Positions 35,274 through 46,879 of a stretch of 64,000 nt of DNA are shown here, piece after piece (the stretch's first letter is position 1; every line of letters starts with the position of its first letter). Position numbers and translations under genes: made by a program. Below the pieces are notes generated by a model. The model made no database searches and was not told the DNA's origin. It worked only from the letters and a program-made list of their open reading frames with translations. Location: positions 186,001-250,000 of the forward strand of contig JACGXE010000006.1 of assembly GCA_014138095.1 (NCBI GenBank), given 5' to 3'. Origin of the DNA: Ochrobactrum sp. RH2CCR150. Lineage in GTDB: Bacteria > Pseudomonadota > Alphaproteobacteria > Rhizobiales > Rhizobiaceae.

Positions 35274-36704
35274 TCAGGCATCCTTTGTTGCGTTGCGGGC
35301 GATATCGAGGCCCATGGCCAGAAGTTCAATGGCCTGGTTTTCATTGGCCGCTTCCACATAACAGCGCAGCTCCGGCGCATTGCCGGAAGCGCGATAATGG
35401 ACGGCATTGCCGGAATGGAAGAACAGTTTGACGCCATCAATGGCTTCAGACCGGATGATCGCATCCGTTGCCGGAAACAGCGTCTTGCGCCCGGCTTCAT
35501 CCTTGAGGATGGCGAGAAACGCGCCGCTCTTTTCCTGCGGCACATTCTGCAAACGGTCGCTGAGCGCGATGCGAAAGTTGAAAGCCGCGCCGATTTCCGC
35601 AAGCGGCTTGCCCTGTTCTTGAATAGCGCTCAGGCAGGCGAGGATTGGCAGAAGCGCGTCGCGGGTCGGCAGTGCGGAAAGCGTGTGGCCATTGCGGGTG
35701 CTGTCGCTGCCCAAAAGCACGCCGCCATTGGCTTCGAAGCCGACGATAGTCGTTGACCCCTCCGCTTTGGCGCGCTCCATGCCTTCGATGACATAGGGGG
35801 AGCCGACGCGGGTTCTGACAACACGGTCAAAACGCCCGCATTCTTCCAGCGCAGCATTGGAGGTCACCGGCGTGACGATAGTATCCGCGCCGATCCAGCT
35901 TGCGGTGATCGCGCCGACGAGATCGCCACGCACGAACTGGCCGCCTGCATCCGCAATCAGTGGCCTGTCCGCATCGCCATCCGTGGAAACGATGGCATCA
36001 AGGCGGTTTTCCCCGGCCCACTGGTCGAGAAGCCGGATATCTTCCGGGCGCAACGCTTCGGTATCGACCGGCACAAAAATGTCGGAGCGCCCGAGTGCGA
36101 GGGTTTCCGCGCCAAGCTCGGTCAGAATATCCGTTAAAACATCGCGGGCAACAGACGAGTGCTGGTAGACGCCGACGCGCAGGCCCTTGAGGGCGCTGCG
36201 CCCCAGATAATCGATATAACGTTTCTCATAGGCGCTGGTCGCTGTGGCGCTTTCCGCGATGTTGCCGGAGTGCCTTGCGGTGAGGTCGGCGGGGAGGGCG
36301 GCATAGATCGTGCCAATTGCCTGCTCGTCGGTCTTGTCGATTTCGCCATCGGCCCGATAGAACTTCAAACCATTGCGATCATCTGGGATATGGCTTCCCG
36401 TCACCATGATGGAAGGCGCTTGTTTCGCCATGGCGTAGAAGCTGAGCGCAGGGGTGGGCAGCACACCGCAATTCACCGGCGTAAAGCCAGCGTCTTCAAT
36501 GGCTGCCATGCAAAGGGCGGCAATGTCGGGGCTGGATGGGCGGAGGTCGCGTCCGACGAAAACCTCCGCGCCTTTGTTCAGCTTGCCGCTTTCGGCGAGC
36601 ATGCGCACGAAGGCGAGCGAATAAGCATAGGCGGGCAAGCCGTTCAGCTCGTTCGCCAATCCCCTGAGACCGCTGGTGCCGAATTTAAGGGAACTGCCAC
36701 TCAT
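35274..36704 (-). CDS. manB: Phosphomannomutase
   Basis: 476 residues of the alpha-D-phosphohexomutase family: the phosphoserine loop MVTGSHIPDDRNGLKFY, the metal loop STDGDADRPLIAD, the sugar loop FEANGGVLLGSD and the phosphate-binding C terminus HYRASGNAPELRCYVEA. It interconverts mannose-6-phosphate and mannose-1-phosphate, feeding manC. The promoter must lie in 36705-36811, where no other feature is visible. Confidence 0.95.
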   Translation of the reverse strand: MSGSSLKFGTSGLRGLANELNGLPAYAYSLAFVRMLAESGKLNKGAEVFVGRDLRPSSPDIAALCMAAIEDAGFTPVNCGVLPTPALSFYAMAKQAPSIMVTGSHIPDDRNGLKFYRADGEIDKTDEQAIGTIYAALPADLTARHSGNIAESATATSAYEKRYIDYLGRSALKGLRVGVYQHSSVARDVLTDILTELGAETLALGRSDIFVPVDTEALRPEDIRLLDQWAGENRLDAIVSTDGDADRPLIADAGGQFVRGDLVGAITASWIGADTIVTPVTSNAALEECGRFDRVVRTRVGSPYVIEGMERAKAEGSTTIVGFEANGGVLLGSDSTRNGHTLSALPTRDALLPILACLSAIQEQGKPLAEIGAAFNFRIALSDRLQNVPQEKSGAFLAILKDEAGRKTLFPATDAIIRSEAIDGVKLFFHSGNAVHYRASGNAPELRCYVEAANENQAIELLAMGLDIARNATKDA

Positions 36705-36811
36705 GCCTTCACTCTACCTTCTTGCGAAACTGCACCATCAAGGATGATCAGATATCTTATAACCTTATTTTGATACAGGACCGATCCCTTCAATGGTGCA
36801 AGATGTGCATC

Positions 36812-37903
36812 CTATTGCGGGTGATAATCCTTATAGGCGGGCAAATTCAAGTCGTTAAGGCTATCTGCGTTAACGACCGCCCGCGCGACTGCATCCGCCA
36901 TGACCGTTGCAGCGATTGCGCCGATGGCGGTCACGTCCGCTTCCACATCCTTGGCCTTGCCGGTCGAGAGTGCGAAAATCGTATCGCCGTCCCACATGGT
37001 GTGGATCGGATTGATCGTGCGCGCAAAACCATCATGAGCCATGCCTGCGATCTTCTTCAGTTCCGCCTTGTTGAACGGTACGTTGGTGGCAATCGCGCCG
37101 ATGGTCGTGTTGGCTCCACCGGATTTGACCACGCCATGGCCTTGCATGATGGCCTGCATCGTATTGCGGAAGCCCTTGCCGTCTTCGCTGCGCGCACCGG
37201 CTAGGATCTGGCGCGAGTTTGGCGCGTAAACATCGCCAACCGCATTGACGGCGACGATTGCGCCTACCACGATTTCCGTGCCGGGCACCTTGTAGCTTGC
37301 CGTGCCGAGGCCACCCTTCATGGCGAAATCCTTGCCGAACATCTTGCCGACCGTCGCGCCAGCGCCAGCGCCGATATTGCCTTCGCCGGAAGCTTCCGCC
37401 TTGGCCGCCTTGCAGGCGAGATAACCGGCTTCCTCATCGGGGCGGATCGAAAAATCGCCGACGCCGAGATCCATCAGGATCGCCGCAGGCACAATAGGCA
37501 CCACGCCGTTGCCGATCTTGAAGCCCAGCTTGTTTTCTTCCAGATAGCGCATCACGCCGGTTGCGGCGCTAAGCCCGTAGGCGCTGCCGCCGGACAGGAG
37601 GATGGCCTGCACCTGCTGCACATAATTGATGGGATCGAGAAGGTCGGTCTCGCGGGTGCCGGGCGCGGAGCCGCGCACATCGACGCCAGCCGAAGCGCCT
37701 TCTTCACACAAAAGGACGGTGCAGCCGGTGGGGCGCTTGGTCAGCGTGTGATGGCCAAGCTTGATCCCCGGTACATCCGAAATGCTTCCGCCCATAAGTT
37801 CCAGCATGCTCTTTCCTCCCGTGCTCGCTGCCGCTGCCGCGCTAACGACAAAGGGCATTGCTCCCAGCCCCGCAAGCGATTTGCCGAATGTTCTGCGATC
37901 CAT
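36812..37903 (-). CDS. P1 family (DmpA-like) aminopeptidase with Tat-type leader
   Basis: 363 residues. The N terminus MDRRTFGKSLAGLGAMPFVVSAAAA looks like a twin-arginine signal. The body has the DmpA/BapA Ntn-hydrolase pattern: SDVPGIKLGHHTL, GCTVLLCEEGASAGVDVRGSAPGTRETDLL, ILLSGGSAYGLSAATGVMRYLEE, and GGANTTIGAIATNVPF around the expected self-cleavage site before the nucleophile Thr/Ser. Such enzymes release N-terminal residues from D- or beta-peptides. It lies 27 bases downstream of the ClC gene and may share its transcript. Confidence 0.88.
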   Translation of the reverse strand: MDRRTFGKSLAGLGAMPFVVSAAAAASTGGKSMLELMGGSISDVPGIKLGHHTLTKRPTGCTVLLCEEGASAGVDVRGSAPGTRETDLLDPINYVQQVQAILLSGGSAYGLSAATGVMRYLEENKLGFKIGNGVVPIVPAAILMDLGVGDFSIRPDEEAGYLACKAAKAEASGEGNIGAGAGATVGKMFGKDFAMKGGLGTASYKVPGTEIVVGAIVAVNAVGDVYAPNSRQILAGARSEDGKGFRNTMQAIMQGHGVVKSGGANTTIGAIATNVPFNKAELKKIAGMAHDGFARTINPIHTMWDGDTIFALSTGKAKDVEADVTAIGAIAATVMADAVARAVVNADSLNDLNLPAYKDYHPQ

Positions 37904-37930
37904 AAACAGTTTTCTCCTCCATCTGACGCT

Positions 37931-39289
37931 TCATTCCGAAAGCGCATTCTTTTCGCGCGCGCGCCGCTGGCGCAGCACATCCGCCACGAAGTTGCGCGAC
38001 AGGGCGTGGTAGAGCGGCTCATTGGAAATAAGCCGCGCCGTACCGTAACCGAGCATTGAGGCGCACATCAGCGGAATGACATTGTTATGATTGCCGGTCA
38101 TTTCGAGAATGATGACGAAGGCCGTCATTGGCGCCTGAACGACGCCGGCAAAATAACCGGCCATGCCCAGCACGGCAGCCAGGCTTGCGCTGGTGCCGAG
38201 CACGAGGCCGATGGTGCTGCCGAGGCCTGCGCCGACCGAGAGCGATGGCGCGAAAATACCGCCCGGAATGCCCGATATCATCGAGAGCAGACCGGCGACG
38301 AATTTTTCGACGAAATAGAATGGCGGAAGTGCCGCGCCTTCGACCGCGCCTCGCGCCTGAACATAGCCGGTGCCGAAAGTCGCACCGCCCGAAGCGATGC
38401 CGATGATCGCAACCAGTAGCCCGCAAATGCCGGCAAACAACACCGCGTTGCGCAGCGGAACCTTCTGCACATGGCGGCGCACGCGACGTCCGAGATCGAG
38501 CGCCAGCGCACTGAAAGCGGCGCCGAACGCCCCGCCGATCACGCCGCAGGCGACGACCAGAATCCAGTCCCTGCCAGTCGTGGCCGTAATCGTCGTCATG
38601 CCGAAATAATTATAGTTGCCCACCAGACCGAGCGAGGCGAGACCGGCCAGAATGACCGCCGAAAGCACCAGCCCGTTGGTGCGCGCGGCATAGGCACGCC
38701 CCATTTCCTCGATCGCGAAAACAATCCCGGCAAGCGGCGTGTTGAAGGCCGCGGCGATACCCGCAGCCGATCCGGCGAGGATCAATCCGCGCGCCTGTTC
38801 CATGCCGCCGATCCGCGCCGATTGCAGCATGATCGATGCGCCGATCTGCACGGTGGGGCCTTCGCGCCCGATGGATGCGCCGCAGAAAAGGCCCACGACG
38901 GTGAGCACAATCTTGCCGATGGCAATCCGGATCGAGAGAAGCATCGAGCGATCCTGATGATCGTCGAGATGCCGCGCAGCGATGGCTTGCGGGATACCGC
39001 TGCCGCCGGAATTCGGGAACCAGACGATGGAAATCCATGAACAGGCCATGAAGCCTGCCGGGGTGATGACGAGCGGCAGCCAGGCGCGCCAGAAACCGCC
39101 TCCAGAACCATCTGTCAGCGCCTTGAACCAGTTCTGCGCAATGTCGGCCGCCTCTGCAAAGCCGACGCTGATAATCCCGATGGCAAGCGCGCCGCACCAG
39201 AAAACAAGCCGAGGTCTCCAGAGCCGCGGCGACATCCACATCACTCTGGAACGGCGGATCAACGGGACGCGCTTATACGACTTTCGCAT
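37931..39289 (-). CDS. ClC-type chloride channel/transporter
   Basis: 452 residues, mostly hydrophobic. ClC signatures are present: GSGIPQAIAARH, GREGPTVQIGASIML with the gating glutamate, and IPGGIFAPSLSVGAGLGSTIG. The short C terminus has no CBS domains. It is an inner-membrane anion channel or H+/Cl- exchanger. ATG at 39289 has GGGGGGAG upstream; internal starts at Met17 are possible. It is divergent from guaB. Confidence 0.93.
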   Translation of the reverse strand: MRKSYKRVPLIRRSRVMWMSPRLWRPRLVFWCGALAIGIISVGFAEAADIAQNWFKALTDGSGGGFWRAWLPLVITPAGFMACSWISIVWFPNSGGSGIPQAIAARHLDDHQDRSMLLSIRIAIGKIVLTVVGLFCGASIGREGPTVQIGASIMLQSARIGGMEQARGLILAGSAAGIAAAFNTPLAGIVFAIEEMGRAYAARTNGLVLSAVILAGLASLGLVGNYNYFGMTTITATTGRDWILVVACGVIGGAFGAAFSALALDLGRRVRRHVQKVPLRNAVLFAGICGLLVAIIGIASGGATFGTGYVQARGAVEGAALPPFYFVEKFVAGLLSMISGIPGGIFAPSLSVGAGLGSTIGLVLGTSASLAAVLGMAGYFAGVVQAPMTAFVIILEMTGNHNNVIPLMCASMLGYGTARLISNEPLYHALSRNFVADVLRQRRAREKNALSE

Positions 39290-39432
39290 TATCTCCCCCC
39301 GGGATGGGTATTATGTCCTATGCGGTCTATCACGCAAATTCTTAGCGGTAACTGAAACTTGTAACCTAAAGGCTTCCCATTTGGTCATAACCGTGTTACC
39401 AGCCGGTGCCAATTCAACCAAGTAAACCCTGA

Positions 39433-40986
<1,554 letters not shown>

Positions 40987-41014
40987 GGCAAACTCGCTTC
41001 AATTGAAGCGCATG

Positions 41015-41047
41015 AAAGCCGGAGCCTCGCGCTCCGGCTTTTGTTTT
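41015..41047 (+). terminator. Rho-independent terminator after guaB
   Basis: Stem AAAGCCGGAGC and complement with loop CTCGC, followed by TTTTGTTTTG. It begins 29 bases after the guaB stop. Confidence 0.9.
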
Positions 41048-41114
41048 GATTTGGCGATTGCCTTTTGCCTGTAAGGAAGGCTATGCCGTGACAGTTAGTT
41101 AGTAAGGAGAAGCA

Positions 41115-42404
41115 ATGCGGCTTGGTGGACGCCTGCAGGCGGCAATCGAGGTTCTGGGCGATATCGAAGCGGGCAAACGTCCGGCTTCCGATGTGCTGAA
41201 GGACTGGGGTTCCGCTCATCGTTTCGCAGGCGCGGGCGACCGCGCGGTGATCGGCAACATCGTCTATGACGCATTGCGCCGTAAGCTCTCTATCGCATGG
41301 CGCATGGACGCCGACGATGCGCGCGCGCTGGCCTTTGGCGCTTTGCTTGCCGATGGCGGCATGGATATTGCAGCCATCGACGCGGCACTCGATGGCGACA
41401 AGTTTGCGCCCGAAACGCTGGAACAGGCACGCCGTATCGCATGGGAAAGCCGTGATAGCACTGCCGCACCGGATTATGTTCAGGCCGACGTGCCGGAATG
41501 GTGCGCCGCTTCGCTTCGCGAGCTTTTCGGTGAACGCTGGGTCGAGGAAGGCAAGGCGCTTGCCACGCGTCCGCCGGTCGATCTGCGCGTCAACAGCCTG
41601 AAAGCGAAGCCTGAGCAGACGCTCGCAGCCCTAGAAAAGGCTGGCGCGGCTCCCGCACCATTTCTGGCGCAGGCATTGCGCATTCCGCCGATCAAAGCAC
41701 TGGGTCGTCATCCGAATGTGCAGGGCGAACAGGCCTTTCTCGATGGCTGGTTCGAAGTGCAGGATCTGGGCTCGCAGCTCGCCGCACTTTTTGCCGGAGC
41801 CAAACCCGGCGAGCAGGTTCTCGATTATTGCGCCGGTGCGGGCGGCAAGACGCTGGCCTTGGCAGCAGCCATGCAGAACAAGGGTCAGGTGCACGCCTAT
41901 GATGCGGAGCGTGCGCGCCTATCGCCCATGCATGAGCGCTTGCAGCGCGCTGGCGTGCGGAACACGCAGGTGCATGGCAATCTGGATGCGCTCGACCCGC
42001 TCACGGGCCATATGGACCTCGTGCTGACCGATGCGCCTTGCACCGGCTCCGGCACATGGCGGCGCAGGCCGGACGCGAAATGGCGTCTCAACGACCAGCA
42101 GCTCGAACGCCGGGTTCAGGACCAGCAAGAAGTGCTCGAATCGGCCAAGCATTATGTGAAGCCGGGCGGGCGTCTGGCCTATGTCACCTGTTCACTGTTT
42201 GCAGAAGAAAACACGCGGCAGGTCGCGCGCTTTCTGGCCGACAATCCCGATTTCACGGAAATGTCTGCGCAAGCGCTGTGGCAGTCTGTCGTGACGGATG
42301 CCGATGGCGCGGAACCGGTGTTTCCATCGCATGGCAGTGTGTTTTCCCCATTGTCCACCGGCACGGACGGGTTTTATGTAAGTGTCATGAAGAAAGCGAA
42401 TTAA
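41115..42404 (+). CDS. RsmB-like rRNA (cytosine-5)-methyltransferase
   Basis: 429 residues. It has an N-terminal helical NusB-like part (about 1-130), then an SAM-dependent Rossmann domain with VLDYCAGAGGKTLALAAAM, LVLTDAPCTGSGTWRRRPDAKW and YVTCSLFAEENTRQV. The cysteines of the PC and TC motifs are those used by m5C RNA methyltransferases. It probably modifies 16S rRNA. AAGGAG stands before the ATG at 41115. It is followed by the thioesterase after 15 bases. Confidence 0.88.
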   Translation: MRLGGRLQAAIEVLGDIEAGKRPASDVLKDWGSAHRFAGAGDRAVIGNIVYDALRRKLSIAWRMDADDARALAFGALLADGGMDIAAIDAALDGDKFAPETLEQARRIAWESRDSTAAPDYVQADVPEWCAASLRELFGERWVEEGKALATRPPVDLRVNSLKAKPEQTLAALEKAGAAPAPFLAQALRIPPIKALGRHPNVQGEQAFLDGWFEVQDLGSQLAALFAGAKPGEQVLDYCAGAGGKTLALAAAMQNKGQVHAYDAERARLSPMHERLQRAGVRNTQVHGNLDALDPLTGHMDLVLTDAPCTGSGTWRRRPDAKWRLNDQQLERRVQDQQEVLESAKHYVKPGGRLAYVTCSLFAEENTRQVARFLADNPDFTEMSAQALWQSVVTDADGAEPVFPSHGSVFSPLSTGTDGFYVSVMKKAN

Positions 42405-42419
42405 GACAACGGGGAATAA

Positions 42420-42875
42420 ATGTCAGCGCATCGCATAGCCGAACCGGATTTCAAGGAACGCGTCGAGGAAAGTTTCGGGCGGCAGGCCGCCATGAAACTG
42501 ATCGGCGCAGAGCTGACGCGATGCGAACCCGGTATTGTCGAAGTGGAAATGCCGTTCCGCGAGGAACTCACGCAGCAGCATGGCATTCTGCATGCGGGCA
42601 TGATTTCTGCGGCGCTCGATTCTGCCTGCGGCTATGCAGCACTGACGCTGATGCCCGCCGAGGCTGCGGTGCTGACCATCGAATTCAAGGTCAATCTGCT
42701 TGCGCCCGGCAAGGGCGAACGCTTCTTGTTTCGCGGCGAGGTTACCAAGCCCGGCCGCACGATCATGGTCAGCGACGGGCAGGCTTTTGCCGTAACCGAT
42801 ACGGAAGTTCGTCTCATCGCCACAATGACCGGCACGATGATGGTCGTGCAGGATCGCAAAGGTTTGCAAGGATAG
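42420..42875 (+). CDS. PaaI family hotdog thioesterase
   Basis: 151 residues with the hotdog-fold thioesterase pattern: QQHGILHAGMISAALDSACGYAALT holds the characteristic helix, followed by LTIEFKVNLLAPGKGE. It probably hydrolyses an acyl-CoA in the cytoplasm; the substrate is unknown. GGGGA precedes the ATG. It lies in a run of closely spaced genes between the methyltransferase and the nucleosidase. Confidence 0.88.
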   Translation: MSAHRIAEPDFKERVEESFGRQAAMKLIGAELTRCEPGIVEVEMPFREELTQQHGILHAGMISAALDSACGYAALTLMPAEAAVLTIEFKVNLLAPGKGERFLFRGEVTKPGRTIMVSDGQAFAVTDTEVRLIATMTGTMMVVQDRKGLQG

Positions 42876-42885
42876 GGCTACAGGG

Positions 42886-43536
42886 ATGTTGAAGACCGTT
42901 GCCGGACAACGCCTGCTTTATGTCATGGCTGCCGACGCCGAATATGGGCGTCATCTGGCCAAGCTCTTCGATCCGCTGATGATCGGCGTCGGCCCGGTTG
43001 AGGCGGCGATCAACCTCTCCCGCGCATTGTTCCGCATGGAACGCGATTGCGAGCAGCCCGATCTGGTGGTCTCGCTCGGCTCGGCCGGTTCCGCGAAACT
43101 GCCGCAGGCCGAAGTTTTTCAGGTTTCCTCGGTTTCCTATCGCGACATGGATGCTTCGCCGCTCGGTTTCGAGAAGGGACTGACGCCGTTTCTCGATCTG
43201 CCGAAGATGATCAAGCTGCCATATCAGGTGGAAGGCCTTGCCAGCGCCACGCTATCAACTGGCGCCAATGTGGTGTCCGGCAAGGTCTATGAGACGATCG
43301 ATGCGGATATGGTGGACATGGAAACATTCGCCTGCTTGCGCGCCTGCCAGATTCATGGCGTGCCCTTATACGGTTTGCGCGGCATTTCCGACGGTGCGGA
43401 CGAGCTGCATCATGTCGGCGACTGGACGCAATATCTGCATGTCATCGACGAGAAAATGGCAGTTGCGGTGGAACAACTGGAAGCGGCTGTTGCCGGTGGA
43501 CTTTTGCCACCTCCTGACAATGGTGTGTCAGGATAG
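42886..43536 (+). CDS. 5'-methylthioadenosine/S-adenosylhomocysteine nucleosidase-like protein
   Basis: 216 residues of the PNP/UDP phosphorylase superfamily: MIGVGPVEAAINLSRAL near the N terminus, VVSLGSAGSAKLPQAEVFQVSSVSYRDMDASPLGF, and MVDMETFACLRACQIHGVPLYGLRGISDGAD with the ribose-binding Met-Glu and the acid Asp. It is probably a cytoplasmic nucleosidase acting on MTA or SAH; exact specificity is uncertain. It starts ten bases after the thioesterase. Confidence 0.85.
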   Translation: MLKTVAGQRLLYVMAADAEYGRHLAKLFDPLMIGVGPVEAAINLSRALFRMERDCEQPDLVVSLGSAGSAKLPQAEVFQVSSVSYRDMDASPLGFEKGLTPFLDLPKMIKLPYQVEGLASATLSTGANVVSGKVYETIDADMVDMETFACLRACQIHGVPLYGLRGISDGADELHHVGDWTQYLHVIDEKMAVAVEQLEAAVAGGLLPPPDNGVSG

Positions 43537-43638
43537 GCCTCATTCCTGTCACTGCGCTGTTGAGGGAGGCGCATATAATCCGTATATGCCCACCACATAA
43601 ACATTGCATCCTCACCACTTTTTAAATAGATGCTGCAC

Positions 43639-45201
43639 ATGAGCACCACGGCACATCCTGACACAATCCTGATCATCGACTTTGGCAGCCAGGTCACGCA
43701 GCTGATTGCGCGACGTGTACGCGAAGCCAATGTCTATTGCGAAATCGTCCCGTTCCAGTCTGCGGAAGAGGCATTCCAGCGGTTGAAGCCGAAAGGCGTC
43801 ATCCTCTCGGGCAGCCCCCATTCGACGACCGACATCGGCTCGCCGCGCGCGCCGCAGGCGGTCTTCGACCAGGGCATTCCGGTTCTTGGCATCTGCTACG
43901 GCGAACAGACCATGTGCGCCCAGCTGGGCGGCAAGGTTGAAAGCGGCCATGACCGCGAATTCGGTCGCGCCTTCCTCGACGTGCAGGAAGACAGCCCGCT
44001 TTTCGCCGGCATCTGGGCCAAGGGCACCCGCCATCAGGTCTGGATGAGCCATGGTGACCGCGTCACCTCGCTTCCTGATGGTTTCACCATCATCGGCACC
44101 TCGCCGAATGCACCTTTCGCGGCCATCGCCGACGAAAAGCGCAAATATTACGGCGTGCAGTTCCATCCGGAAGTCGTGCATACGCCGGATGGCGCGAAGC
44201 TGTTGCAGAATTTCGTTCATCGGATCGTCGGCGTAAAGCCGGGCTGGACGATGGGCGCCTATCGCGAACAGGCCGTCGAGGCAATCCGCAAGCAGGTTGG
44301 CAGCGGCAAGGTTATCTGCGCGCTTTCCGGCGGTGTGGATTCGTCTGTTGCAGCGCTTCTGGCGCATGAAGCCATCGGCGACCAGCTGACCTGCATTCTC
44401 GTCGATCATGGTCTGATGCGCAAAAACGAAGCGCAACAGGTCGTGGAAATGTTCCGCGAACATTATAACCTGCCGCTGATCCTCGTGGACGCAGCCGACC
44501 GTTTCATCGGTGAGCTGGAAGGCGAAAGCGATCCGGAAAAGAAGCGCAAGACGATTGGCCGTCTCTTCATTGAAGTGTTCGAAGAAGAAGCCAAGAAGCT
44601 CGGCGGCGCGGATTTCCTCGTGCAGGGCACGCTTTATCCGGACGTCATCGAAAGCGTTTCCTTTACCGGCGGTCCTTCGGTCACGATCAAGTCGCACCAC
44701 AATGTGGGTGGCCTGCCCGAGCGCATGAAGATGCAGCTCGTCGAGCCGCTGCGCGAATTGTTCAAGGACGAAGTGCGTATGCTCGGCAAGGAACTCGGCC
44801 TGCCGGACAGCTTCATCGGCCGTCACCCGTTCCCGGGTCCGGGCCTTGCCATCCGCTGCCCGGGCGGCATTACCCGCGACAAGCTGGAAATCCTGCGCGA
44901 AGCCGATGCGATCTATCTCGACGAAATCCGCAAGGCTGGCCTCTACGATGCCATCTGGCAGGCTTTCGCCGTTCTGCTGCCGGTTCAGACCGTTGGCGTG
45001 ATGGGCGATGGCCGCACCTACGAATTCGTCTGCGCACTGCGCGCGGTGACCTCGGTCGACGGCATGACGGCTGATTTCTACCACTACGACATGAACTTCC
45101 TTGGCAATGCGGCCACCCGCATCATCAATGAAGTCCGCGGCATCAACCGCGTCGTCTACGACGTGACCTCGAAGCCGCCCGGCACCATTGAGTGGGAATA
45201 A
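43639..45201 (+). CDS. guaA: GMP synthase (glutamine-hydrolysing)
   Basis: 520 residues from the ATG at 43639; the ATG at 43630 is a less likely alternative. The class I amidotransferase half shows [20 protein letters not shown], the nucleophile [15 protein letters not shown] and FHPEV. The synthetase half has the PP-loop [14 protein letters not shown] and ends PPGTIEWE. It aminates XMP to GMP. Its last codons contain the attachment site of the island that follows. By junction logic the uninterrupted gene would end GAATGA, and the present TAA is supplied by the island. Confidence 0.98.
   Translation: MSTTAHPDTILIIDFGSQVTQLIARRVREANVYCEIVPFQSAEEAFQRLKPKGVILSGSPHSTTDIGSPRAPQAVFDQGIPVLGICYGEQTMCAQLGGKVESGHDREFGRAFLDVQEDSPLFAGIWAKGTRHQVWMSHGDRVTSLPDGFTIIGTSPNAPFAAIADEKRKYYGVQFHPEVVHTPDGAKLLQNFVHRIVGVKPGWTMGAYREQAVEAIRKQVGSGKVICALSGGVDSSVAALLAHEAIGDQLTCILVDHGLMRKNEAQQVVEMFREHYNLPLILVDAADRFIGELEGESDPEKKRKTIGRLFIEVFEEEAKKLGGADFLVQGTLYPDVIESVSFTGGPSVTIKSHHNVGGLPERMKMQLVEPLRELFKDEVRMLGKELGLPDSFIGRHPFPGPGLAIRCPGGITRDKLEILREADAIYLDEIRKAGLYDAIWQAFAVLLPVQTVGVMGDGRTYEFVCALRAVTSVDGMTADFYHYDMNFLGNAATRIINEVRGINRVVYDVTSKPPGTIEWE
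45187..45199 (+). repeat. attL core (direct repeat, left)
   Basis: ATTGAGTGGGAAT within the guaA codons for Ile-Glu-Trp-Glu, identical to 57883-57895. The flanking bases differ after the repeat (AATTTGG against GATCCTG). Confidence 0.85.
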
Positions 45202-45508
45202 TTTGGCGTCTGGTAAAGACCAGCACCAAAGAGCATGAAATAGCAGCTAAGCCCGCGTAATTGCGGGCTTTTTTGTTTTTTGGTGCTGCATTGTCTGGCA
45301 CTGTTTAGCACGTCCAAGAAGAAATTTTTCATGGCATGAAAAATGGTATTTCGCAGCCCGATGCCATGCTATCAGCAAAATACCATGACGACCAAATCCC
45401 TGGCATCATGGTATTGAAATTGACTAACACGCTGATATTAAACGAGATAAACGCTCTAATTTGCCGGTTTTCAATCATGGTATTTTCAGAGCGTTGAAAG
45501 GCCGTGTC
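45202..45508. other. Left end of the island, guaA to integrase
   Basis: About 307 bases without a gene. They contain a replacement terminator for guaA (45249-45280) and AT-rich sequence with repeated forms of CATGGTAT/ATACCATG (for example 45338-45350, 45366, 45379 and 45404), probably arm sites or the integrase promoter. Confidence 0.5.
45249..45280 (+). terminator. Terminator downstream of guaA inside the island
   Basis: Stem AAGCCCGC and complement around GTAATT with a long T-run (TTTTTTGTTTTTT). It provides guaA with termination after the insertion separated it from its own terminator. Confidence 0.88.
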
Positions 45509-46708
45509 GTGCTGACCGATACCAAGTTGCGCAACCTGAAACCGCAAGCCTCGCTCTACAAAGTGAATGACCGTGACGGGCTCTATGTTGCTGTAACTCC
45601 TGCGGGTTCAATCTCTTTTCGCTACAACTACGCTATCCACGGACGGCAGGAGACGGTCACTTTCGGGCGCTATGGCGCGAGCGGTATCACGCTGGCCGAG
45701 GCCAGAGAGCGGCTGAACGAAGCGAAGAAACTCATCGCGGCCGGGAAATCTCCGGCCAAAGAGAAAGCGCGAGATAAAGCACGTTTGCGCGGATCTGAGA
45801 GCTTTGCGGAATGGGCCGAGAAATGGCTACGCGGCTATCAGATGGCAGAATCGACGCGTGATATGCGCCGTTCGGTCTTTGAGCGCGATCTTAAGTCCAA
45901 ATTCGGGAGCTGGAAGCTCGCAGAAATTACCCATGAAGACCTACGCAACCATCTCGATGCGATTGTAGAACGGGGAGCACCGGCGACAGCAGTCCACGCC
46001 CGCGAGGTTGTATCTCAGGTGTTCCGGTGGGCTATCGAGCGCGGCCAGAAAGTCGAGAACCCGGCCGATTTGGTTCGCCCAAATAGCATCGCCAAATTTG
46101 AGCCGAGGGACCGCGCACTAACACCGGAAGAGATCGGGCTGATGTACCAGTATCTTGAGCGGGTTGCGACGGGACCATCGTTCCGCGCTGCCGCCAAGCT
46201 TCTGCTGCTGACGATGGTGCGCAAAAGCGAGCTGACCAATGCCAACTGGAGCGAAATCAGCTTCAGTGATGCGCTTTGGACCATTCCCAAAGAACGCATG
46301 AAGCGCCGCAATCCGCATCTGGTTTTCCTTTCGCGGCAAGCGCTGGACATTTTCATTGCGCTTAAGACGTTCGCAGGTGGCTCCGATTACGTCTTGCCAT
46401 CTCGATATGACACTGACGCCCCCATGAGCAGCGCCACGCTAAACCAAGTGCTTACGCTTACCTATAAGGCCGCACAGAAGGACGGAAAGCGGCTAGCAAA
46501 GTTTGGCCCTCACGACCTGCGCCGCACCGCCAGCACGTTGCTGCATGAGGCGGGTTACAACACGGATTGGATTGAAAAGTGTCTTGCTCACGAGCAGCGC
46601 GGCGTTCGTGCCGTTTACAACAAGGCTGAGTATCGGGAGCAGCGCACCGAAATGATGCAGGATTGGGCCGACATGATTGATGAATGGACAAGTAAAAATC
46701 GGAGCTGA
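45509..46708 (+). CDS. P4-type tyrosine recombinase (integrase)
   Basis: 399 residues from the GTG at 45509 (AAAGG seven bases before); TTG starts at 45461 or 45494 are possible. The N-terminal DUF4102 arm-binding domain (LTDTKLRNLKPQASLYKVNDRDGLYVAVTPAGSISFRYNY) is followed by the core-binding domain (about 95-180). The catalytic domain has Arg in MVRKSELTNANW, His-x-x-Arg in PHDLRRTASTLL, His in CLAHEQ and Tyr in RAVYNKAEY. It catalyses integration and excision at the guaA end repeat, to which it is adjacent. Confidence 0.95.
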   Translation: MLTDTKLRNLKPQASLYKVNDRDGLYVAVTPAGSISFRYNYAIHGRQETVTFGRYGASGITLAEARERLNEAKKLIAAGKSPAKEKARDKARLRGSESFAEWAEKWLRGYQMAESTRDMRRSVFERDLKSKFGSWKLAEITHEDLRNHLDAIVERGAPATAVHAREVVSQVFRWAIERGQKVENPADLVRPNSIAKFEPRDRALTPEEIGLMYQYLERVATGPSFRAAAKLLLLTMVRKSELTNANWSEISFSDALWTIPKERMKRRNPHLVFLSRQALDIFIALKTFAGGSDYVLPSRYDTDAPMSSATLNQVLTLTYKAAQKDGKRLAKFGPHDLRRTASTLLHEAGYNTDWIEKCLAHEQRGVRAVYNKAEYREQRTEMMQDWADMIDEWTSKNRS

Positions 46709-46787
46709 TCAGCAGCCGTGATTTGCTCATTCTGACAAATAACCCGCAATTTTCTCGCCGCATGGCTGACTCTAGGCGGCATTTTCG

Positions 46788-46815
46788 TGTCCGTAAAACC
46801 CCCGTTTTCCGGACA
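46788..46815. promoter_or_regulatory. Palindrome TGTCCGnAAAAC, copy 1
   Basis: Arms TGTCCGTAAAAC and GTTTTCCGGACA with four bases between them (11 of 12 pairs). It has the same design as the copy at 46880-46906, 91 bases downstream. A repressor operator is the simplest reading. Confidence 0.55.
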
Positions 46816-46879
46816 GTGGATAACTTTTGCACGCCTAAAATTAATCACCAATCAAAACAAATGCATGCATCGTTTTTTC

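Noticed and set aside
43612-45084. Long antisense open frame (490 codons) over guaA
   Set aside because: It mirrors a highly conserved housekeeping gene in a GC-rich genome; no motif, no ribosome-binding site, and guaA accounts for the region.
45187-45300. tRNA gene as integration target
   Set aside because: No cloverleaf can be drawn here; the direct repeat lies in guaA codons, itself a known island target.
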